Shown: in pieces, positions 57,157-64,000 of the stretch
How positions within the stretch are numbered: the first letter of the stretch is position 1
Layout: each line of letters opens with the position of its first letter
Assembly: GCA_031177685.1 (NCBI GenBank)
Contig: JAPSGI010000017.1
Coordinates: 1 to 64,000, forward strand
Length of the DNA: 64,000 nt
Source of the DNA: Solirubrobacteraceae bacterium
GTDB taxonomy: Bacteria > Actinomycetota > Thermoleophilia > Solirubrobacterales > Solirubrobacteraceae
Reading direction: 5' to 3'
Notes under the pieces: model-generated
Told to the model about the DNA's origin: nothing
The model's database searches: none
What the model saw: the letters and a program-made list of their open reading frames with translations, nothing else
Translations under genes and position numbers: made by a program

Positions 57157-57969
57157 GTGAGGCGACACCTCAGCTACGCGAACGTGGTCTCGAGCCTGGC
57201 GCTGTTCTGCGCCCTCGGCGGTGGGGCGGTGGCGGCCGTGAATCTGCGCTCGGGTGAGGTGAAGAGCCGCCACGTCGCGCGCAACGCGATCACGTCGCTG
57301 AAGGTGCGCGACTTCTCCTTGCTGCGACGCGACTTTCGCCGCAACCAGCTTCCGCGCGGCGCGCGGGGGGCGCCCGGCACACCGGGCGCGCAGGGCGCGG
57401 CCGGCTCGGACGCGAGCGTGAACGGCGTGGCCGCCGGGGGTGCTCTGGCGGGTACCTACCCCAACCCCGGGATCGCCGCCGGGGCGGTGGGCTCTGCGCA
57501 GCTGGCGGGGGGCTCCGTAGGGGCGGCGCAGCGGGCGCTGACCCCGCTGGTACACGCAGGCGTGTTTCCCTTCAACGACGTGCCGACCAACGTCCAGACG
57601 ACCTTCACGCTCGCGACGTCGACCACGTCCGATCCGCTCGACATGCACTCCGGCGCGGATCTCACACGCCTGACCGCGCCGATCGACGGGTTCTACCGGG
57701 CCGACGTCGCGGTCACGTGGGACAACCCCTCGGTCGCCGGCCGGCGCGAGCTGTGGAGCTTCGTCCAGCGGGTCTCCGGAGGGACCGTCCTGTCCCCCCT
57801 GAGCCGCGTCGCCGCGGCTCCCGACGGCGACACCCTCCACACGGGGTGGTCCATGATCCGGCTCAGCGCAGGCGACAAGATCAGCTTCCGGGGCGTTCAA
57901 ACGAGTCCGGTGGCGGTGGACGTGCTCGGCGGCGACGCCGCCCTGGTCTGGCTCGGACCGCTCAGCTAG
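57157..57969 (+). CDS. secreted collagen-like repeat protein with C-terminal C1q/TNF-like jelly-roll region
   Basis: Signal-like SYANVVSSLALFCALGGGAVAA; GARGAPGTPGAQGAAGS collagen-type repeat; C-terminal VFPFNDVPTNVQTTFTL...GFYRADVAVTW...AGDKISFRGVQ. Confidence 0.7.
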   Translation: MRRHLSYANVVSSLALFCALGGGAVAAVNLRSGEVKSRHVARNAITSLKVRDFSLLRRDFRRNQLPRGARGAPGTPGAQGAAGSDASVNGVAAGGALAGTYPNPGIAAGAVGSAQLAGGSVGAAQRALTPLVHAGVFPFNDVPTNVQTTFTLATSTTSDPLDMHSGADLTRLTAPIDGFYRADVAVTWDNPSVAGRRELWSFVQRVSGGTVLSPLSRVAAAPDGDTLHTGWSMIRLSAGDKISFRGVQTSPVAVDVLGGDAALVWLGPLS

Positions 57970-57972
57970 CCG

Positions 57973-58932
57973 ATGCTCCACGAGCGCTTCCCCGCCACGC
58001 GCGAGACCCTGCCGCGCGTGGAGCTGTGCCGGCTGCCCACCCCCGTGCGGCGACTGACCGGATTGGAGACCGGACACGAGCTGTGGGTCAAGGACGACTC
58101 CCGCTCCGCGCCGCTGTGGGGCGGCAACAAGCCGCGCAAGCTGGAGTGGATCCTGGCCGACGCGCGAGCGCAGGGGCGGCGCACGATCCTCACGTTCGGC
58201 GGGCTGGGCACAAACCATGGGCTGGCCACGGCGCTGTACGCCCGGGAGCTCGGCATGCGCACCGTCCTCGCGCTCGTCGACCAGCCGCGCGACGAGCACG
58301 TGGAGGCCCAGCTCGTGCGCATCCGGGCCAGCGGGGCGCGCGTCCACCGCACGCGAACCTCGCCCCGCACGGTGCTCGCGCTCCCCTACCTCATGGCGCG
58401 CTATCGGCGGCCGTACCTGCTGCCCGTGGGAGGCTCGTCGCCGGTCGGCGCGGTGGGCTTCGTGGAGGCGGCGCTGGAGCTGGGCGCGCAGGTGGAGGCC
58501 GGCGAGCTGCCCGAGCCCGAGCGGATCGTGCTGGCGCTGGGCTCCGGCGGCAGCGTGGCCGGGCTGATGGTCGGACTGGGCCTGGCCGGCCTGCGCACGC
58601 GCGTGCACGCCGTCCTCGTCAACGACAAGCTGCGCCTCGACAAGCCGCGGCTCACCCGACTGGCGCAGCGCACGCGCCGCCTGCTGCGCCGCCGCGGTGC
58701 CGAGCTACCCGCGGCCCCGCTGGCCGAGCTCGACGTCGTCCGCGACTTCATGGGCGCCGGCTACGGGCACCCGATCCCCCAGGCCGGCGACGCGATCCGG
58801 CGCGCGCGCGAGGCCGCGGACCTGACCCTGGAGTCCGTCTACACCGGCAAGACGATGGCCGCCGTGCTGGCGGGCGCGATCCGCGGCGACGGCCCGCTGC
58901 TCTACTGGCACACGCACAGCGCGCCGCGCTAG
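57973..58932 (+). CDS. PLP-dependent D-cysteine desulfhydrase / ACC deaminase-like enzyme
   Basis: LPTPVRRLTGLETGHELWVKDDSRSAPLWGGNKPRKLEWILADARAQG, FGGLGTNHGLATALYARELG, LALGSGGSVAGLMVGL. Confidence 0.88.
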   Translation: MLHERFPATRETLPRVELCRLPTPVRRLTGLETGHELWVKDDSRSAPLWGGNKPRKLEWILADARAQGRRTILTFGGLGTNHGLATALYARELGMRTVLALVDQPRDEHVEAQLVRIRASGARVHRTRTSPRTVLALPYLMARYRRPYLLPVGGSSPVGAVGFVEAALELGAQVEAGELPEPERIVLALGSGGSVAGLMVGLGLAGLRTRVHAVLVNDKLRLDKPRLTRLAQRTRRLLRRRGAELPAAPLAELDVVRDFMGAGYGHPIPQAGDAIRRAREAADLTLESVYTGKTMAAVLAGAIRGDGPLLYWHTHSAPR

Positions 58933-59906
58933 CGGATGTAGACCGGCGTCCCGATCCGCACCCAGCGATACAGGCGGATCACGTCGCGCGGGTACATGCG
59001 GATGCAGCCGTGGGAGGCGGCGCCGCCGATCGACCACGGGTTGTTGGTCCCGTGGAAGCCGACCGCGCCGGTGATCCCGATCCAGCGGGCGACGAGCGGG
59101 TTGCCCGGGGCGCCGCCGGGGATCGTCTGGCCGGCCAGGCTGCCCGCCCACGACGAGTTGGGGACCGACCACGCGGGGTTGACGACCTTGGAGAGGACGC
59201 GGAACAGCCCGGTCGGCGTCGGGTAGCCCGGCTGCCCGACCGCCACGCGGTAGGTCCGGATCAGGCGCAGGTGGTTGAACAGCCGCGCCCGGCGGCCGGC
59301 GCGCGACACGGTGACGATCGGGCCGGTGATGGCGCGCAGGCGGCGCTCGTCGACCCGCGGCTTGACCGGTTGGGTGTAGGCGCGCAGCAGGCGCGGCGCG
59401 GTCCACGAGCGCAGTGCGGACGCGATACGGTCCTCCAGGTGCGCCGGCTTGGCCAGCTTGCGCCCGGGACGGGGCCGCGAGGCTCGCAGCCGCCGCACGC
59501 CGTAGAGCACGCGCGAGTTGCGCGGCGCCACGTAGGCGCCCCGCCGCACGCGTCCCAGCAGCTTTGGGGCAGCTGACCGCATCTGCGTCGGGACCACGGC
59601 GATCCGGGCCCCGGCGGGCGCGCGCAGCGCACGGCCCACGAGCAGGCCGACCTTCACGGAGACCCCGGCGTCGCGCGGCAGGACCGAGAAGCGCTTGGCC
59701 CCCACCGCCACCACGAGGCGCCGGGCCAGCGGCTCGGCGATCCGCTCGCGCACGACCGCGGTCGCCTGCGCGCGCGTGAGCCCGCCGACCGGCACGTCAC
59801 CCACGGTCACGTCGGGCGCGACGACCGCGGATGGCGAGGCCGCGAGCGCGGAGGCGGGCACGACGGCCATGCCGAGCACGGCGGCGACCGCCACGAGCGC
59901 CCTCAC
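58929..59906 (-). CDS. secreted L,D-transpeptidase (YkuD)
   Basis: Signal peptide; FHGTNNPWSIGGAASHGCIRMYPRDVIRLYRWV (HGCIRM catalytic motif). Confidence 0.93.
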   Translation of the reverse strand: MRALVAVAAVLGMAVVPASALAASPSAVVAPDVTVGDVPVGGLTRAQATAVVRERIAEPLARRLVVAVGAKRFSVLPRDAGVSVKVGLLVGRALRAPAGARIAVVPTQMRSAAPKLLGRVRRGAYVAPRNSRVLYGVRRLRASRPRPGRKLAKPAHLEDRIASALRSWTAPRLLRAYTQPVKPRVDERRLRAITGPIVTVSRAGRRARLFNHLRLIRTYRVAVGQPGYPTPTGLFRVLSKVVNPAWSVPNSSWAGSLAGQTIPGGAPGNPLVARWIGITGAVGFHGTNNPWSIGGAASHGCIRMYPRDVIRLYRWVRIGTPVYIR

Positions 59907-60868
59907 CGCGCCTGTCCGTCCGCGTCGGGAGGGGGCGCCTCGGCGGGTGTCGCAGCGGACGGACCGGCCGGCACCAGCCCGCCCAGCACGTCCTCGCGCG
60001 CGTAGTGCCCCACGGCGTCGAACCAGCGCTTGGCGTGCAGGCCCTGGCGCAGGTCGCAGTCCGCCACGACCATGCCCTCCTCGCCGTACAGCGGCCCCGC
60101 CACGACGTTGCCCCAAGTCGGCTCCACGATCGCCGCCCCGCCGCGGCCGAAGACCTCAACGTCGGGCAGCTCGAGCGGGAAGTCGTCCGGGAAGGCGTCG
60201 CGCGGGATGTACTGGGGAACCGACACCACGAAGGCCCCGGACTCGATCGCGACGTGGCGCATGGTGGCCAGCCACCCGTCGCTGTCGTCCGCGGTGGGGG
60301 CGACCCAGATCTGCGGCCCGCCCCGGTAGACGGCGTAGCGCGCCAGCGGCATCCGGTTCTCCCAGCAGATCAACCCGCCGACGCGTCCCAGCGGCGTGTC
60401 CACCGGCGCGAGGTCGTCGCCGGCGCCGATGCCGTGGAACAGGCGCTCCTGCATGGTCGGCATCAGCTTGCGATGGCGGTGCAGCAGCCCGCCGGGGCCG
60501 ATCAGCAGCATCGTGTTGTACAGCGTGCCGGGCCGCTGGGACTCGCGCTCGTTGACGCCGATCACGCAGTGCAGGTCGAGCTTGCGGCACGTCTGCGCCA
60601 GGCGGTCGACGAGCGGGCCCGGGACGTCCACCGAGGACTCCCACAGGCGCTCCCACAGCTCGTCGGAGCCGCCGAACGAGGCCGCCCGGCGCGCCCACGC
60701 GTTGGACGGGTACAGCGACACGAACGTCTCGGGCAGCACGGCCAGGCGGGCGCCGTCGGCCGCCGCGCGCTCCAGCAGCGCGAGCGCTTTGTCCACGGTG
60801 GCCTCGGCGTCCAGGATCGCCGGAGTGGCCTGGATCGCGGCGATGCGCACGGTCTGCAGCGTCGGCAT
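59903..60868 (-). CDS. nitrilase / carbon-nitrogen hydrolase
   Basis: RIAAIQATPAILDAEATVDKALALLERAAADGARLAVLPETFVSLYP; RKLMPT; VGGLICWENRMPLARYAVYRGG. Confidence 0.93.
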   Translation of the reverse strand: MPTLQTVRIAAIQATPAILDAEATVDKALALLERAAADGARLAVLPETFVSLYPSNAWARRAASFGGSDELWERLWESSVDVPGPLVDRLAQTCRKLDLHCVIGVNERESQRPGTLYNTMLLIGPGGLLHRHRKLMPTMQERLFHGIGAGDDLAPVDTPLGRVGGLICWENRMPLARYAVYRGGPQIWVAPTADDSDGWLATMRHVAIESGAFVVSVPQYIPRDAFPDDFPLELPDVEVFGRGGAAIVEPTWGNVVAGPLYGEEGMVVADCDLRQGLHAKRWFDAVGHYAREDVLGGLVPAGPSAATPAEAPPPDADGQAR

Positions 60869-60886
60869 GGGGCGAGGATACGGCCG

Positions 60887-61963
60887 TCAGGCGACCGTGA
60901 CGAAATCCTTGGAAATGGAGCTGAGCACCTCCGCCCCGTCGGGCCTCACGACGACGAGGTCCTCGATGCGCACGCCGAAGCGGCCGGGCAGGTAGATCCC
61001 GGGCTCCACGGTCACCACGTTGCCCGCCTGCAGCGGCGCCTCGCCGGCCTTGGACAGCCGCGGCTCCTCGTGGACTTCCATGCCCACGCCGTGCCCGAGG
61101 CCGTGGCCGAAGCGCTCGCCGTAGCCCGCCTGGGCGATCGCGTCGCGCGCGACGGCGTCCACCTCGCGCCCGGTGGGTCCCGCCCGCACGGCGCCCAGCC
61201 CCGCCTCCTGGGCGCACCGGACCACCTCGTAGACCTCCTCGGCCTCCCCCTCGACCTCACCCGTGGCGAATGTGCGCGTGCAGTCCGAGCAGTACCCGTC
61301 GAGCTCGGCGCCCCAGTCCACGACCACCAGCGTGCCGGCCGGGATCTCCAGGTCGCGCGGGTCGGCGTGCGGCAGCGCGCCGTGCGCGCCGGCCGCGACG
61401 ATCGGCGGGAAGCTCGGGCGCTGGGCGCCGCGGTGGCGCATCTCGTCCTCCAGCGCCAGCGCGAACGCGCGCTCGGTCCGGCCGGCCAATCCATCCTCGA
61501 GCACGGCTCGCAGCGCCTCGTCGGCCAGCTGCGCGGCGGCGCGGATGCGCGCCAACTCGCCGGCGTCCTTGACGGCGCGCAGGCGCTCGACCAGGCCGCC
61601 GGCCGCGACCAGCTCGACGCCCTCCAGCGCCGCGGCCAGGCGTCCGTGGTCGCGCACCGAGAGGTGTGCGTCGTCGAACCCCAGGCGCAGCGGGCGGTGT
61701 TCCGGCAGCACCTCGCCGATCCCGTCCAGCAGGTCGCGCTGGCCCTCGCGGCGCTCGAAGGCCTCCCCCACCTCCGCCGCGGCGCGCTCCACGTAGCGGA
61801 AGTCGGTGACGAACGTGCCCCGACCGCCGGCGTCCACCACGGCCAGGCCGTTGGTGCCGCCGAACCCGGTCAGCCAGCGCAGGTTCACCGGCTCGCGGAC
61901 CAGCAGCGCGTCGAGCTCGCGCTCCGCGGCCAGCTGCGCCAGCCGCGCGGCGCGGTCGCTCAC
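60887..61963 (-). CDS. pepQ: Xaa-Pro aminopeptidase/dipeptidase (M24)
   Basis: LVVVDWGAELDGYCSDCTRTFATG, YGERFGHGLGHGVGMEVHEEPRLS, GNVVTVEPGIYLPGRFGVRIEDLVVV. Confidence 0.93.
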   Translation of the reverse strand: MSDRAARLAQLAAERELDALLVREPVNLRWLTGFGGTNGLAVVDAGGRGTFVTDFRYVERAAAEVGEAFERREGQRDLLDGIGEVLPEHRPLRLGFDDAHLSVRDHGRLAAALEGVELVAAGGLVERLRAVKDAGELARIRAAAQLADEALRAVLEDGLAGRTERAFALALEDEMRHRGAQRPSFPPIVAAGAHGALPHADPRDLEIPAGTLVVVDWGAELDGYCSDCTRTFATGEVEGEAEEVYEVVRCAQEAGLGAVRAGPTGREVDAVARDAIAQAGYGERFGHGLGHGVGMEVHEEPRLSKAGEAPLQAGNVVTVEPGIYLPGRFGVRIEDLVVVRPDGAEVLSSISKDFVTVA

Positions 61964-62400
61964 CGCGGCAGCTCCTCAACCAGGCGCGCCAGCGCCTCGC
62001 GGTAGCCCTCCACGCCGTGGCCCGCGACGCTCGCGATGCACAGGTCGCGGATCACCGACGTGCGCCGCCACTCCTCGCGGACCATGATGTCCGACAGATG
62101 GACCTCGACCGCGGGCAGCCCGGTCAGCTCCAGCGCGTCGTGGATCGCCCAGGAGTAGTGCGTCCATGCCCCGGGGTTGAGCACGATGCCGTCGGCCAGG
62201 CCCTCCAGCTTGTGCAGGCGCTCGACGAACTCGCCCTCGTGGTTGGTCTGAAAGAACTGCACGACGAGGCCCAGCTCGCGCGCGTACTCGGAGATCTTCT
62301 GCTCGAGCTGCGTGAAGGTCAGCCCGCCGTACTGCGAGGGGTCGCGACGCGCCAGCTCGCCCAGGTTGACCCCGTGCATGACCTCGACCCGGTTGCGCAT
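61960..62400 (-). CDS. aroQ: 3-dehydroquinate dehydratase, type II
   Basis: VEVMHGVNLGELARRDPSQYGGLTFTQLE, QTNHEGEFVERLH, LNPGAWTHYSWAIHDAL, VEVHLSDIMVREEWRRTSVI. Confidence 0.93.
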   Translation of the reverse strand: MRNRVEVMHGVNLGELARRDPSQYGGLTFTQLEQKISEYARELGLVVQFFQTNHEGEFVERLHKLEGLADGIVLNPGAWTHYSWAIHDALELTGLPAVEVHLSDIMVREEWRRTSVIRDLCIASVAGHGVEGYREALARLVEELPR

Positions 62401-63938
62401 CAGCGCAACAACTCTCGCACGGCGGCCTCGATCTCCGCGTCTGGGACCTCGGCGCCCTCGCGCACGTCGCCCGGGGCCTCGACCAGCACGAACGGCACGC
62501 GGCCCTCGCCACGGCGCTTCTTGTCGCGCCGCAGCGCCTGCAGGACGTCCTGCGGCTGGACGCCCTCCAGCCGGCGCGGGAGGCCGTGCGCGGCGAGCAG
62601 CTCGGCCACCTCGGCGCGCAGCTCGTCGCGCCCGGACAGCCGCAGCGCGGCCAGCAGGCCGAGCGCCACGGCCTCGCCGTGGCGATAGCGCCCGTACCCC
62701 GCGGCGGTCTCGATCGCGTGCCCGACGGTGTGCCCGAGGTTGAGCACCTGGCGGCGGCCGGCGTCGCGCTCGTCCTGCGCGACGATCGCCAGCTTGGTGC
62801 GCGCGCAGGCCAGGATGACGTCGGGCTGCGCGGCGCCGCCCGCGCCCTCGCGCACGCGTTCCCACAGCGCGCCGCCGGCGATCAGCGCCGTCTTGACCAC
62901 CTCCGCGTAGCCGGCCGCCAGCTCCTCGGGCGGCAGCGTGAGCAGGGTCGCGGGATCCACGAGGACCGCCGACGGCTGGTGGTAGGCGCCGACGTAGTTC
63001 TTGGCCTCGGGGATGTCGACGCCGGTCTTGCCGCCGTATGCGGAGTCGACCTGCGCCACCAGCGTGGTGGGGACGTGGACCACCCGGAGGCCGCGCTGGT
63101 AGGTCGCGGCGCAGAACCCCGCGAGGTCGCCGACCACGCCGCCGCCCAGCGCGACGACGAGGTCGTCGCGCGTGGCGCCCTGCTGGGCCATGGCGCGCCA
63201 GACGCGCTCGGCGGAGGCGAGCGTCTTCGACGGCTCGCCGGGGTCCACCAGCACGCTCCCCGCGACCGGCTCGAGGTGGCGGCCGTGCAGCTCCCACACC
63301 GTGGTGTCGCTGACCGCAAAGCGCCGCCCTGCGACCGGGAACCAGCCGGTCTCCAGCAGCGCCGGACCGGCGAACACCGGGTAGTCGCCGGACGCGCTGC
63401 GCGCCCACACCATCCGCGCCCCGGCGGGCGCGTCGGCCAGCGCGAGCAGATGGGGCAGCGCGTCGGTCACCGCCCCGGGGGCGCCCGCGGGGACGATGGC
63501 GTCGGCGGCGCGCTCGTAGACGGCGTGGCGCTGCGCGTGCAGGGCCTCGAAGGCCTCGCGGTCGCGCGCCAGCGGCCGCCCCCCGGCCCGGCCCGCGCGC
63601 TCCCAGGCCGTCGCGGAGTCCACGTCCAGCCAGACCACGGTGTGCGGACCGAGCGCCTCGCACACGCGCTGCGAGCCCAGCGCGCCGCCGCCCAGCGCGA
63701 CCGGCGCGCCCTGCGCCGTCTCCAGCGCCTCCAGCACGACCGCCTCCTCGCGCGCGCGGAACGCCGCCTCGCCCTCGCGGTCGAAGAACGTCTCCAGCGG
63801 CTCGCCGAGCGCGCGCAGCAGCAGCTCGTCGGTGTCCAGCGCCTCGCGTCCCAGCGCCGCCCCGGCCGCCCGCGCCGCCGTCGACTTGCCCGCGCCCATG
63901 AAGCCGGCGAAGACCAGCGAGGGTCTTACCGCCGCCAA
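62400..63938 (-). CDS. aroKB: bifunctional shikimate kinase / 3-dehydroquinate synthase (AroK-AroB fusion)
   Basis: N-terminal FAGFMGAGKSTAARAAGAALGREALDTDELL (shikimate kinase P-loop); C-terminal LVVALGGGVVGDLAGFCAATYQRGLRVVHVPTTLVAQVDSAYGGKTGVDIPEAKNYVGAYHQP and LNLGHTVGHAIE (DHQ synthase), one uninterrupted ORF. Confidence 0.95.
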   Translation of the reverse strand: MAAVRPSLVFAGFMGAGKSTAARAAGAALGREALDTDELLLRALGEPLETFFDREGEAAFRAREEAVVLEALETAQGAPVALGGGALGSQRVCEALGPHTVVWLDVDSATAWERAGRAGGRPLARDREAFEALHAQRHAVYERAADAIVPAGAPGAVTDALPHLLALADAPAGARMVWARSASGDYPVFAGPALLETGWFPVAGRRFAVSDTTVWELHGRHLEPVAGSVLVDPGEPSKTLASAERVWRAMAQQGATRDDLVVALGGGVVGDLAGFCAATYQRGLRVVHVPTTLVAQVDSAYGGKTGVDIPEAKNYVGAYHQPSAVLVDPATLLTLPPEELAAGYAEVVKTALIAGGALWERVREGAGGAAQPDVILACARTKLAIVAQDERDAGRRQVLNLGHTVGHAIETAAGYGRYRHGEAVALGLLAALRLSGRDELRAEVAELLAAHGLPRRLEGVQPQDVLQALRRDKKRRGEGRVPFVLVEAPGDVREGAEVPDAEIEAAVRELLR

Positions 63939-64000
63939 TCGATGCGCTCCTTGTAGCCCTCCACGGCCGCGCGGACGTCGTCTATGTGGTCGCCGCCGAA
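63926..64000 (-). CDS. aroC: chorismate synthase C-terminus (partial)
   Basis: FGGDHIDDVRAAVEGYKERIDWRR* plus position upstream of aroKB; very short. Confidence 0.6.
   Translation of the reverse strand, partial: FGGDHIDDVRAAVEGYKERIDWRR

Overview
This is a high-GC actinobacterial chromosome segment. Gene content and the lineage-style secreted proteins suggest Thermoleophilia/Solirubrobacterales, which is an inference only. Most of it is dense housekeeping DNA: an aromatic amino-acid operon (aroH, cupin, hisC-like, aroG, tyrA, aroA), a three-gene formate dehydrogenase operon, a dnaG-dgt-ppdK-recO block, a tlyA-nadK-recN-steA-steB-pyrG-NUDIX-xerD block matching mycobacterial order, and an aroC-aroKB-aroQ-pepQ...efp-nusB block. 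There are two tRNAs (Met/Ile2-CAT and Asn-GTT), one Phd/VapB-VapC type toxin-antitoxin pair and one HNH nuclease gene. I see no CRISPR array, prophage or transposon. The most interesting observations are: (1) formate dehydrogenase alpha is split by an in-frame UGA, with a SECIS-like hairpin at the E. coli fdhF-like distance, so it is very probably a selenoprotein; (2) a 30-codon aromatic-rich upstream ORF (..YGWFSYAYAWRF) with mutually exclusive RNA pairings lies directly before DAHP synthase, a candidate attenuator; (3) the HNH nuclease gene takes its stop codon from inside the downstream tRNA-Asn; (4) seven convergent gene pairs interlock their stop codons at a shared CTAG; (5) two intergenic hairpins share one architecture with covarying stems; (6) a GGDEF protein and a GAF/HD-GYP protein are split by an apparent frameshift. 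Many long ORFs in the supplied track are antisense or off-frame artefacts of high GC and were not annotated.
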